Below are positions 1 to 7,815 of a DNA stretch of 41,048 nt, piece by piece; position 1 is the first letter of the stretch; the number at the start of each line of letters is the position of its first letter. Source of the stretch: Alphaproteobacteria bacterium (GTDB lineage Bacteria; Pseudomonadota; Alphaproteobacteria; JAJUGE01); the NCBI GenBank assembly GCA_029268305.1, contig JAJUGE010000024.1, forward strand, positions 1-41,048. Reading direction: 5' to 3'. The position numbers and the translations under genes are program-made. The notes beneath the pieces are model-generated. The model was not told where the DNA came from. It ran no database searches and saw only the letters and a program-made list of their open reading frames with translations.

Positions 1-17
1 CTCAACCGCCCGCTCCG

Positions 18-136
18 ATAGCTCCCGATCGTCTCGACAATCCGAGCCACTCTGACCTCCGGTAGCACCCGATCCCTCCGGCCACACCGAACCGGACAGA
101 TCGTGTGCTACGAAACCCGGACATATCATCTGCTAC
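18..136. repeat. Four degenerate copies of a 20-base motif, possible insertion-sequence end
   Basis: Two copies in forward orientation lie at 92-111 (CCGGACAGATCGTGTGCTAC) and 117-136, with 17 of 20 bases identical. Two copies in reverse orientation lie at 62-81 (17 of 20 match to the reverse complement of 92-111) and 18-37 (about 14 of 20 match to 62-81). The forward copies are 25 bases apart. Arrays of short direct repeats at a terminus are known in IS21-type and some other elements, so this may be an element end, with any transposase left of base 1. No transposase gene is inside the window, so the element assignment is inference. A multi-site operator for the gene at 213 is the alternative. 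Confidence 0.4.
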
Positions 137-212
137 GGACAAACACGCGCTTTGCTGTTGGCGCGGCGTGCGGGTGGACTACACTAGGAACGGGTAACGT
201 GGAGGCGAGCAC

Positions 213-638
213 GTGAAATACATCTGCGATGCCCCCGGTGGCCGGACATGGTTCCGGCTGGAGAACGAGGCGGAGGCGGCCGCGGAATCGCAGCTCATGG
301 AGCATGCCGTGGAGAAGCACTTCCGCAAGGCCTGGGAAAAGGCGAAGGCGAGCTTCGTGCCCGCCTCGTCGCGCTACATCGAGCAGGAGATCGGCCAGAA
401 GGCGCACATCCAGCGCAACATGCCCCTCTTCTTGACCCTGCGCGACAAGGAGGGAGAGACATTGGTCACCGCTATGCTGCCGCCGCGAGGCGAGTACGAT
501 CCTCATTTCCGGCCGATCATCGTCGGACGGGGCAATTCCGATCCCTATCCGATGTTCGGCGATGCCATTCGCGCACTCGGCGAGCATTTCGACCTGGAGC
601 TCGACCGGGAGGACTGCTACCCCTATCAGCGCGGTTGA
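213..638 (+). CDS. Hypothetical protein, 141 residues
   Basis: I do not recognise this family. The GTG start is supported by GGAGG at 201-205, seven bases upstream. The protein is probably soluble: there is no signal peptide or membrane segment. Residues 20-60 are rich in Ala, Glu and Lys and likely helical, followed by a more mixed region with a Pro-Pro-Arg-Gly-Glu turn near residue 90 and an acidic C-terminus. The reading frame is preferred over the long antisense frame because of the ribosome binding site and the normal third-position GC bias. It ends 35 bases before the CoA-transferase gene and may be co-transcribed with it. The function is unknown. Confidence 0.7.
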   Translation: MKYICDAPGGRTWFRLENEAEAAAESQLMEHAVEKHFRKAWEKAKASFVPASSRYIEQEIGQKAHIQRNMPLFLTLRDKEGETLVTAMLPPRGEYDPHFRPIIVGRGNSDPYPMFGDAIRALGEHFDLELDREDCYPYQRG

Positions 639-673
639 CCCGCCGACGCTCCCCACATCGGAAGGACCTGCCG

Positions 674-1861
674 GTGCCCGGACCTCTGCACGGCTTCCGC
701 ATCCTCGACCTCAGCGCCGTCATCTCCGGCCCGTACGGAACGATGATCCTGGCCGACCAGGGCGCCGACGTGATCAAGGTCGAGCCGCCGGGGCAGGGTG
801 ATTTCACGCGCAGCGCCGGCAACAAAAGCGGCGGGCTGTCGGCGAGCTTCCTCAACAATAATCGGAACAAGCGCTCAATCACCGTCGACCTCAAGACAGC
901 GAAAGGGGTCGAGGTGGTGAAGCGGCTCGCGAAAACCTGCGACGTCCTTGTTCAGAACTTCCGTCCCGGAGTCGTGGATCGGCTCGGGCTCGGCGAGGAG
1001 GCCGTGCGCGCCGTGGCGCCGTCGATCGTCTACGTCTCGATCAGCGGCTTCGGCGAACGGGGGCCGTTCGCGCAGAAGCCGGTCTACGACCCGATCGTCC
1101 AGGCGCTGTCTGGCCTCGCATCCGTTCAGGGCGGGTCCGACACCGAGCGGCCGCGCCTGATCCGGACCATCGTCCCGGACAAGGTCACGGCGATCACGGC
1201 GTCGCAGGCAATAACGGCTGCTCTGCTCGCGCGCGAGCGCACCGGCGAGGGGCAGCATGTCCGTCTCTCGATGCTCGACGCGGTGATCGCCTTTCTCTGG
1301 TCCTCCGATATGGGTGGGCAGACCTATGTCGGCCGCACGGTCTCACAGCAGCGCGCCGCCAGCTTCATCGACCTGATCTACGAAACCAGGGACGGCTATA
1401 TGAGCGTTTCGGTGATGACCGACGCGCAATGGGCCGCTTTCGCGCGCGCGGTGCATCATCCCGAATGGCTCGACGACCCGCGGTTCGCGACGACCGAATT
1501 GCGGGACCTCAACATCAACGAGCGTCTGGCGCTGATCCAGTCCGCGCTGATCGAGGCGACCACCGACGAATGGATGATCCGGCTAGAGGAAGCCGGCGTT
1601 CCCTGCGCGCCGGTGCTCACCCGCAACCAGGTAATCGAGCACCCCCAGATTCTCGCGAGCGAAATCCTGATCGAGAGCGAGCATCCGGTCGCGGGCAGGC
1701 TCCGTCAGGCGCGCAACGCGGCCCGGTTCGATCGCACGCCGCCCGAACATCGCCGCGGCGCGCCACTACTCGCCGAGCACACCGACGAGGTGCTGGCGGA
1801 AGCCGGCTTTCCGGCGGAGGAGATCGCGGGCCTGCGGGCGGAGGCGATCGTCGGCCAATGA
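674..1861 (+). CDS. CaiB/BaiF family III CoA-transferase
   Basis: Predicted family III CoA-transferase, 395 residues, which is the normal length. These enzymes move CoA between acyl-CoA and a free carboxylic acid. Seen: the N-terminal Rossmann-like start (RILDLSAVISGPYGTMILAD), the GADVIKVE motif at 30-37, NNRNKRSI at 62-69, and an Asp at residue 169 in VPDKVTA, the same position as the catalytic Asp of formyl-CoA transferase. An open frame continues upstream to 248, but the GTG at 674 has GGAAGGA at 660-666 and places the protein at the family's usual N-terminus. The acid substrate cannot be told from sequence. Neighbouring dehydrogenases suggest organic-acid breakdown. Confidence 0.9.
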   Translation: MPGPLHGFRILDLSAVISGPYGTMILADQGADVIKVEPPGQGDFTRSAGNKSGGLSASFLNNNRNKRSITVDLKTAKGVEVVKRLAKTCDVLVQNFRPGVVDRLGLGEEAVRAVAPSIVYVSISGFGERGPFAQKPVYDPIVQALSGLASVQGGSDTERPRLIRTIVPDKVTAITASQAITAALLARERTGEGQHVRLSMLDAVIAFLWSSDMGGQTYVGRTVSQQRAASFIDLIYETRDGYMSVSVMTDAQWAAFARAVHHPEWLDDPRFATTELRDLNINERLALIQSALIEATTDEWMIRLEEAGVPCAPVLTRNQVIEHPQILASEILIESEHPVAGRLRQARNAARFDRTPPEHRRGAPLLAEHTDEVLAEAGFPAEEIAGLRAEAIVGQ

Positions 1862-1867
1862 TGCGGG

Positions 1868-2077
1868 TCAGTGGGCGGCTGAGCGGTCTGCCGGCGTCTG
1901 AACATCGCCGATGACCCGACTTGCACCCCGAACCGTGAAGGGGCCGTGATTCGCCGCGACGGCGCGTACCGTGCCGCGCGCGCCCGCCAGGAGGCGAGCT
2001 TCCGCCTCGTCGGCGGCAACCACGAGGAGCGTTATGTCGGACGGCTCGCCGCGTACGGTGACTTCGAACAGTTGCAT
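1868..2077 (-). CDS. Small hypothetical protein, 69 residues
   Basis: A short reading frame on the minus strand, tail to tail with the CoA-transferase (6 bases apart). It begins with a beta-strand-like segment (MQLFEVTVRG), then LLVVAADEAEARLLA, a pattern often seen in small alpha/beta proteins where a strand leads into a helix. The start at 2077 is the ATG that begins the compact domain. No strong ribosome binding site is visible, and an open frame continues upstream to 2317 with less protein-like composition. I do not recognise the family and assign no function. Confidence 0.55.
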   Translation of the reverse strand: MQLFEVTVRGEPSDITLLVVAADEAEARLLAGARGTVRAVAANHGPFTVRGASRVIGDVQTPADRSAAH

Positions 2078-2252
2078 GGCAATCGCTCGATGGGTTGAAG
2101 AGGATGGTATCCATAGCGGTGGACGGTGACGGCGGTGCGGCGCTTCCGTTACGGATGATCCATTCCCGTGAAGCGGAAGTCGCAAGGCGCCCGGGGGGCA
2201 CTTTCGTGTAGCATCACTCGCCGAAGGCACACTCGGGACGGGAGGGGAGACG

Positions 2253-3008
2253 ATGAGCGAGGGCAAAGTAGCGATCGTGACTGGAGCAGGCAGCGGAATC
2301 GGGCGGCGTGCCGCCATCGCTCTGCTGCGCGAAGGCTATTCGGTGGTGCTCGCCGGCCGGCGGGCGGAGAAGCTCGAGGAAACGGCAGCCGAGGCCGCGG
2401 TGGATGCGGCCCGGATTCTCTCGGCGCCGACCGACGTCAGCAATCCCGACTCGGTCCGTGCGCTCTTCGCCGAGACTGTGAAGCGGTTCGGCCGCGTGGA
2501 CGTGCTGTTCAACAATGCCGGCATCAACGTGCCTTCGGTTTCGATCGAGGATCTCACGGTCGAGCAGTGGCGATCGGTTGTCGACGTGAACCTCACCGGA
2601 ATGTTTCTCTGCACACGCGAGGCGTTTCTGGTGATGAAGGACCAGACTCCGAGAGGCGGGCGGATCATCAACAACGGTTCGATCTCGGCCCACGCGCCGC
2701 GGCCCGGGTCCGCACCCTATACCGCCACCAAGCACGCGGTGACCGGCCTCACCAAATCGACCTCGCTCGACGGCCGCAAGTACGACATAGCCTGCGGACA
2801 GATCGACATCGGCAATGCCGCGACCGAAATGACGGCGCGCATGACGCGCGGCGTGCCGCAGGCGAACGGCTCGGTCGAGGTCGAGCCGACCATGAACGCC
2901 GACGACGTCGCGCGCGCCGTCGTCTACATGGCGGGCCTGCCGCTCGAGGCGAATGTCCTGTTCATGACGGTGATGGCCACCAAGATGCCCTTTGTCGGTC
3001 GCGGATGA
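2253..3008 (+). CDS. Short-chain dehydrogenase/reductase (SDR)
   Basis: Classical SDR, 251 residues. Seen: the cofactor motif TGAGSGIG at 10-17, NNAG at 87-90, Asn113 in DVNLTG, and the catalytic Ser143, Tyr156 and Lys160 (YTATK). The Arg pair at 36-37 after the second strand suggests NADP(H) preference, which is inference. The ATG start follows a purine-rich GGGAGGGGAGA stretch. It catalyses NAD(P)-dependent alcohol/ketone interconversion on an unknown substrate. It lies convergent to the D-2-hydroxyacid dehydrogenase, with only 12 bases between the two stop codons. Confidence 0.92.
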   Translation: MSEGKVAIVTGAGSGIGRRAAIALLREGYSVVLAGRRAEKLEETAAEAAVDAARILSAPTDVSNPDSVRALFAETVKRFGRVDVLFNNAGINVPSVSIEDLTVEQWRSVVDVNLTGMFLCTREAFLVMKDQTPRGGRIINNGSISAHAPRPGSAPYTATKHAVTGLTKSTSLDGRKYDIACGQIDIGNAATEMTARMTRGVPQANGSVEVEPTMNADDVARAVVYMAGLPLEANVLFMTVMATKMPFVGRG

Positions 3009-3020
3009 CGCCGAGGCAGG

Positions 3021-3989
3021 TCAGCCGAGGATCTCCTTGTTGATGACATTGTCGGGGTTCAGCTTGCCGTCGAAGCAGTCGGCGACGTTCTGCGCCGCCC
3101 AGAATCCCATACGATACATGGATTCCTTGGTGACGCCGGCCGAATGCGGCGAGACAAGGATGTTGTCGAGCTCGAACAGCGGGTTGTCCGGGGTCGCCGG
3201 CTCCACCACGAACGGATCTATCCCCGCGCCGGCGATGATCCGTCCCTTCAGCGCATCGTAGAGGGCCGCTTCGTCGACGATGCCGCCGCGGGCGGTATTC
3301 ACCACATAGGCGGTCTTCTTCATCGCCGCGAGCTCCGCCTTGCCGACCATGCCGGTCGTGGTCGCGTCCTTGGGACAGTTCACGGACAGGAAGTCGATCT
3401 CCGACAGGATCGCCCGCCAGTCGGCGACCGGAGTCGCGCCCGCAGTGACGATGGCGTCCTGCACGACGAAGGGGTCGTGCACCAGGACCTCCATCTCCAT
3501 GGCGAGACAGCGGTTGACGAGGCGTCGACCGATCCGGCCGAAGCCGAGGATGAGCAGCTTCTTCCCCTCGAGGTCGGACGCGGGCAGATCGAAGCGAATG
3601 TTCCAGTTGCCTTTGCGCACTTCACGGTCATAGGGCACGCACTGTTTGGCCAGAGCGAGCATGAAGAAGAGGGCGTGCTCGGCGACGGTGACGGAGTTGG
3701 CGGTTCCCACCACCGTCAACGGTATACCTGCCCGGGTGAGCGCCGCCACGTCGACGGAATCGTAACCGACGCCGTGACGCGAGGCGATCTTCAGCCGGTC
3801 GGCCTTCTCGATGATCCTGGCCGTGAAGGGAGCCACGCCGAGAATGACCGCATCGTAGTTGCCGATGTGCTGGAGGATGTTCTCTTCCGAGAGTTCCGTG
3901 AACCGCTCGTATTCGATGTCGTCACGGCCGTCGAAGACCGCCTTGATGCCGTCGGTGATCGGCATTTGAATCATAACGCGCTTCTTCAT
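3021..3989 (-). CDS. D-2-hydroxyacid dehydrogenase, phosphoglycerate-dehydrogenase type
   Basis: NAD-dependent D-isomer-specific 2-hydroxyacid dehydrogenase, 322 residues. Seen: the nucleotide-binding GFGRIGR at 149-155 with acidic Asp172 for NAD ribose, and the catalytic triad Arg234 (NTARGG), Glu263 and His282 (SPHSAG). There is no C-terminal ACT domain, so it is not the regulated form of serine-pathway SerA. Substrate could be 3-phosphoglycerate, glyoxylate/hydroxypyruvate or another 2-oxoacid. The frame extends upstream to 4103, but the ATG at 3989 has AAGGGAGAG just before it and starts at the domain's first strand. It is divergent from the TAXI binding-protein gene, with a 232-base shared region. 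Confidence 0.9.
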   Translation of the reverse strand: MKKRVMIQMPITDGIKAVFDGRDDIEYERFTELSEENILQHIGNYDAVILGVAPFTARIIEKADRLKIASRHGVGYDSVDVAALTRAGIPLTVVGTANSVTVAEHALFFMLALAKQCVPYDREVRKGNWNIRFDLPASDLEGKKLLILGFGRIGRRLVNRCLAMEMEVLVHDPFVVQDAIVTAGATPVADWRAILSEIDFLSVNCPKDATTTGMVGKAELAAMKKTAYVVNTARGGIVDEAALYDALKGRIIAGAGIDPFVVEPATPDNPLFELDNILVSPHSAGVTKESMYRMGFWAAQNVADCFDGKLNPDNVINKEILG

Positions 3990-4172
3990 GTCTCTCCCTT
4001 CCGCTGCTGTCGGACCTTCAAGGCCGCGTCTCAAAGCCACGCACCGCTTCTGTCGCTGTTGCCGGCGCTTCAAGTATAGGCTCGCCATCTGCCCCGGCGG
4101 CATCTTAGGATAACGTCAGGGCGGTCCCGGACCTACCGATAGGAATTGAAAGTGCCGGGTTCCGACTGCCGG

Positions 4173-4193
4173 ACGACGCCGGAAGAGCGTCGT
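4173..4193 (+). promoter_or_regulatory. Hairpin in the leader of the TAXI binding-protein gene
   Basis: A perfect 7-base stem, ACGACGC at 4173-4179 pairing with GCGTCGT at 4187-4193 around a 7-base loop. It ends 28 bases before the start codon of the binding-protein gene, within the divergent region 3990-4221. It could be an operator or a leader RNA structure. Nothing shows its role, and a short GC-rich stem can arise by chance. Confidence 0.3.
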
Positions 4194-4221
4194 TCTAAAC
4201 TCGTTCACGAGGGAAACGCCG

Positions 4222-5391
4222 ATGAAGAGACTCCTGTCGACACTACTTTGCGGAATAGCGGCGGTGCCGCTGGCGATGGCGGCCCAGGCCGAAGAGGCAC
4301 AGCTGCCGCGTACGATGATCTGGACATCCTACGATCTGGGCTCAAGCGGATACGCCGAAGCCTCCGCGATCGCGAATGCGATCATGAAGAAATACAACAC
4401 GCGGGTTCGGATCGTGCCGTCCGGCACGTCGATCGGCCGCCTGCTTCCGGTCACGACCGACAAAGCGCAGTACGGCTTTCTCGCGAACGAGGCCTATTTC
4501 GCTTCGGAGGGGACGTTCGACTTCGCCGTTCCTTCATGGGGCCCGCAGGATATTCGGATCGCGCTCGGCAAGCCGGCGGCGAATGCCTTGGCCGTTGCCG
4601 CCGACGCCGGCATCAAGACCCCGTACGACCTCAAGGGGAAGCGTATCGGCTACGTGAAGGGCAATCCCTCGGTGAACGTGAAGCAGGATGCCTATCTGGC
4701 GTTCGCCGGCCTGACCCGCGACGATATCGAGGTCGTCTGGTACGGCAGCTACGCCGCTCTGAAGGACGCCGTGATCCAGAATCAGATCGACGGCTACAGC
4801 TCGGTGACCACCTCGGGCAACATGCGCGAGATCGAGGCCAGTCCGCGGGGTCTGTCCTATATGGAGTATCCGCCTGACGACAAGGAAGGGTGGGAAAAGC
4901 TCAAGGCAGTCGCCAGCTTCTTCGAGCCGATGCGGGAAACCCGGGGGGCCGGACTCTCGGAGGACAATCCGAAGAACCTCATCGGCGTGCGCTATCCCAT
5001 GATCACCACCTATGCGCGCACCAGCGACGACGAGGTCTACAATCTCGTAAAGGCGATCGACAGCGTCTACGAGGACTTCAAGGATTCCACCTCCACCGGC
5101 ATCGACTGGGAGCTGGCGCGCGCCGGTCGACCGCCGGCGGATGGCCCCTGGCACGATGGCACGATCCGGTTGATGAAGGAGCGCGGCCTCTGGCGGCCGG
5201 AAGATCAGGCTTGGCACGAGGAGCGGCTCGCCCGCCTCGAAAAGGTGATCGAGGCGTGGGGGAACGCGCAGGAGGAATTCAACGTCTACCGGGAAGAAGA
5301 AGCCAAGAAGGGTAACAAGATAGATCCCGAGACGGCGTGGGAGCCATTCTGGGAAGACTATCGGACGAAGCACCTGACCGTCGGCGGCTGA
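4222..5391 (+). CDS. TAXI-family solute-binding protein of a TRAP-type system
   Basis: Periplasmic binding protein of the TAXI family, 389 residues. Seen: a signal peptide at 1-23 with a likely cut after AQA, an N-terminal strand leading into DLGSSGYAEASAIANA, PSGTSIGRL, KRIGYVKGNPSVNVK typical of TAXI proteins, and GVRYPMITTYA. Family members usually have about 320-330 residues. This one carries an extra charged, Glu/Lys/Trp-rich C-terminal segment from about residue 320. GAGGG lies 9 bases before the ATG. Normally TAXI proteins feed a fused DctQM-like membrane subunit, but none is present here. The next genes are a universal stress protein and a BCCT carrier. Ligand unknown; carboxylates are common for the family. 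Confidence 0.88.
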   Translation: MKRLLSTLLCGIAAVPLAMAAQAEEAQLPRTMIWTSYDLGSSGYAEASAIANAIMKKYNTRVRIVPSGTSIGRLLPVTTDKAQYGFLANEAYFASEGTFDFAVPSWGPQDIRIALGKPAANALAVAADAGIKTPYDLKGKRIGYVKGNPSVNVKQDAYLAFAGLTRDDIEVVWYGSYAALKDAVIQNQIDGYSSVTTSGNMREIEASPRGLSYMEYPPDDKEGWEKLKAVASFFEPMRETRGAGLSEDNPKNLIGVRYPMITTYARTSDDEVYNLVKAIDSVYEDFKDSTSTGIDWELARAGRPPADGPWHDGTIRLMKERGLWRPEDQAWHEERLARLEKVIEAWGNAQEEFNVYREEEAKKGNKIDPETAWEPFWEDYRTKHLTVGG

Positions 5392-5420
5392 TCCGGGGCC
5401 GAATGGGATAGATGAGCACA

Positions 5421-5447
5421 GGAAGCCCGCCCGGCCGGGGGGCTTCC
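5421..5447 (+). terminator. Probable intrinsic terminator after the TAXI gene
   Basis: GGAAGCCC at 5421-5428 pairs perfectly with GGGCTTCC at 5440-5447 around a GC-rich loop that can pair further, followed by TCTTCC, a weak pyrimidine tract. It starts 29 bases after the stop codon. It would separate the binding protein from the stress-protein gene at 5639, at least in part. Confidence 0.6.
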
Positions 5448-5638
5448 TCTTCCGGGCCCAGTGATGGTCGGCACGCAGGTGCCGACACTGGACACGCCGA
5501 CGAACACGGGCTACTGCGGTGGCCGATCTGGAAATTGCCGGGAGGGTCGTTGCTCATGGCGGTGCATGCCGCCATCGATGCAGCCCCTTTCCCTTTTCGG
5601 GAGTGCAGGTGGAGCCGAGTTAAACAGCGAGGTACCCG

Positions 5639-6052
5639 ATGTTCAGGAAAATCATGGCGCCGGTCGATCTCGGTCATCTCGATCGAATCCGGAAGGCGCT
5701 CGCCGCGTCAGCGGATCTGGCTACGCACTACAGGATCCCCGTCTGCTACGTTGGCGTCACGACTGCGGCTCCCGGCCCGATAGCCCACACACCTCGGGAA
5801 TTCACCGCCAAGCTCAAGCGCTTCGCCGAAGATCAGGCGGCGACACACGGGATCGAGACGGAGGCGAAGGCCTGCATCAGTCACGACCCCAGCGTGGACC
5901 TCGAGGATACGCTGATGAAAGCGATCGAGGAGATCGGGGCCGACCTGGTGGTTGCCGGATCGCACGTGCCCGGCTTCGCCGATCACATCTTCGCGTCTCA
6001 TTCCGGCTATCTGGCCGCCCACACGAGCATCTCCGTCTTCATCGTCCGCTGA
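5639..6052 (+). CDS. Universal stress protein (UspA family)
   Basis: Single-domain Usp protein of 137 residues, the normal size. Seen: the first strand MFRKIMAPVDL with Asp10, and ADLVVAGSH at 101-109 leading to the last strand SVFIVR. The usual ATP-binding loop (Gly-x2-Gly-x9-Gly-Ser/Thr) is not intact: the sequence reads GSHVPGFADH and then HSGYLAAH, so ATP binding is doubtful. It lies 56 bases before the BCCT gene. In the Halomonas TeaABCD TRAP system a Usp protein (TeaD) regulates the transporter, so a similar regulatory role for this carrier is plausible but inferred. Confidence 0.87.
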   Translation: MFRKIMAPVDLGHLDRIRKALAASADLATHYRIPVCYVGVTTAAPGPIAHTPREFTAKLKRFAEDQAATHGIETEAKACISHDPSVDLEDTLMKAIEEIGADLVVAGSHVPGFADHIFASHSGYLAAHTSISVFIVR

Positions 6053-6108
6053 CGCGACAGCGGCTGCGATGCAATCTCGAACCTGAATGGAGCTGAAGGG
6101 AATTGATC

Positions 6109-7722
6109 ATGGCTGACCCGAGCGATCTTACCGCCGACGGGCAGACGAACCTCATCGATACGGACTATGAAATTGGACAGGACAATATTCAGACGCGGAT
6201 CGGTCCTTTTGGGCTGGACATCCACAATCCTGTGTTCGCGGTCTCCGGCCTTACCATCATTGCCTTTGTCATTTTGACTCTTGCGCTACAGGAAGAGGCG
6301 GGTGCCTTCTTCGCCTGGCTCAGGGCCGCTCTCACATCCACCTTCGACTGGTTCTTCCTTCTTGCCGGGAACGTTTTCGTCCTGCTCTGCCTGGCGTTGA
6401 TCGTCTCCCCCTACGGGAGCGTACGGCTCGGCGGCAGGGATGCGCGTCCCGATTACGGTTACGGTGGGTGGTTCGCCATGCTCTTCGCCGCGGGCATGGG
6501 GATCGGGCTCATGTTCTACGGCGTTTCGGAGCCGATTTCTCATTTCTCCGCTGCGGTGGCGGACGATGCCGGTAGTGCGGATAGCTGGGCGCCGTTGGCG
6601 GGGGCCGCCGGAGAGGAGTATGCGGCGCGTCGGCTCGGCATGGCTGCGACCATCTTTCATTGGGGCCTTCATCCCTGGGCGACCTATGCCGTTGTCGCTC
6701 TGGGGCTTGCGCTCTTCAGCTACAACAAGGGATTGCCTCTGACCATGCGCTCGGTCTTCTACCCGATCTTCGGGGAGCGCATTTGGGGCTGGCCGGGCCA
6801 CGTCATCGATACGCTTGCGGTATTCGCGACCCTGTTCGGGCTCGCGACCTCGCTCGGGCTCGGGGCGGAGCAAGCCAATGCGGGGCTCGAGTTCTTGTTT
6901 GGAATTCCCGTCACTAACGTTTCGAAGGTCGTCCTGATCGTCGGTATCACAGGGATAGCTCTCGCATCGGTCGTCGCCGGACTGGATGCCGGCGTCAAGC
7001 GCCTCTCCGAGATCAACCTGGTGCTGGCGTTTCTCCTGCTGCTCTTCGTATTTGCGGTGGGGCCGACGATGAAGATGGTGTCGGGGTTCTTCCTCAATCT
7101 CGGGGCTTATGCCGAGTACCTGCCGGCACTTTCCAATCCGTTCGGGCGTGACGACGATAATTTTCGCCAGGGCTGGACGGCATTCTACTGGGCCTGGTGG
7201 ATTTCATGGTCGCCGTTCGTGGGCATGTTCATCGCCCGGGTCAGCCGGGGGCGCACGGTGCGCGAGTTTATCGTCTGCGTGCTGCTGATCCCGTCGTTGG
7301 TTTCCGTCCTCTGGATGACGGCTTTCGGCGGCACCGCGATCAATCAGCTGGTAAACGACGGATACACCGCCGTCGCCGATGCAGCGCTGGAACTCCAGCT
7401 CTTCATGATGCTGTCCGAGTTGCCGTTGACGGCGATCAGCTCGTTCATCGGCATCGTTCTCGTGATCGTCTTCTTCGTAACCTCCTCCGATTCCGGCTCT
7501 CTCGTGATCGACACGATCACGGCCGGGGGGAAGGTCGATGCGCCGCTGCCGCAACGGGTCTTCTGGGCCGTCTTCGAAGGACTGGTCGCGATCGCGCTTC
7601 TGCTCGGCGGCGGCCTCACCGCATTGCAGGCGGCTTCGGTCTCGACGGGTTTTCCGTTCGCGATCGTACTTCTGCTCGCCTGCTACGCCATCGTGCGCGG
7701 GCTTGCGAGCGAGCCGCGATAA
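6109..7722 (+). CDS. BCCT-family transporter (betaine/choline/carnitine type)
   Basis: Integral membrane carrier of 537 residues with about twelve membrane segments. Seen: GMGIGLMFYGVSEP at 129-142, where the glycine-rich helix matches the sodium-coupled betaine carrier BetP; an aromatic box on one helix (Trp184, His187, Trp189, Tyr192, same spacing as in BetP); and the family signature GWTAFYWAWWISWSPFVG. It likely imports a trimethylammonium or dimethylsulfonium compound such as glycine betaine, in symport with sodium. The N-terminal tail is short and acidic, without the long C-terminal osmosensing tail of BetP. The ATG at 6109 has GAAGGG 8 bases upstream and is preferred over a TTG at 6103. 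It follows the Usp gene and may share its transcript. Confidence 0.93.
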   Translation: MADPSDLTADGQTNLIDTDYEIGQDNIQTRIGPFGLDIHNPVFAVSGLTIIAFVILTLALQEEAGAFFAWLRAALTSTFDWFFLLAGNVFVLLCLALIVSPYGSVRLGGRDARPDYGYGGWFAMLFAAGMGIGLMFYGVSEPISHFSAAVADDAGSADSWAPLAGAAGEEYAARRLGMAATIFHWGLHPWATYAVVALGLALFSYNKGLPLTMRSVFYPIFGERIWGWPGHVIDTLAVFATLFGLATSLGLGAEQANAGLEFLFGIPVTNVSKVVLIVGITGIALASVVAGLDAGVKRLSEINLVLAFLLLLFVFAVGPTMKMVSGFFLNLGAYAEYLPALSNPFGRDDDNFRQGWTAFYWAWWISWSPFVGMFIARVSRGRTVREFIVCVLLIPSLVSVLWMTAFGGTAINQLVNDGYTAVADAALELQLFMMLSELPLTAISSFIGIVLVIVFFVTSSDSGSLVIDTITAGGKVDAPLPQRVFWAVFEGLVAIALLLGGGLTALQAASVSTGFPFAIVLLLACYAIVRGLASEPR

Positions 7723-7726
7723 CACC

Positions 7727-7763
7727 GGCCGCCTCGCCTCGTTGACGCCGGGGAGGGGCGGCC
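7727..7763 (+). terminator. GC-rich hairpin after the BCCT gene
   Basis: GGCCGCC at 7727-7733 pairs with GGCGGCC at 7757-7763, and the stem extends inward with bulges. It lies just after the carrier's stop codon, but no T-run follows. It is a plausible transcription stop or stabilising structure in a GC-rich genome. Confidence 0.4.
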
Positions 7764-7815
7764 ATACGTTCGCTTCGCCTTCCGGTCCGGCCCTGTTCAT
7801 CGGAGCATTTCTGCC

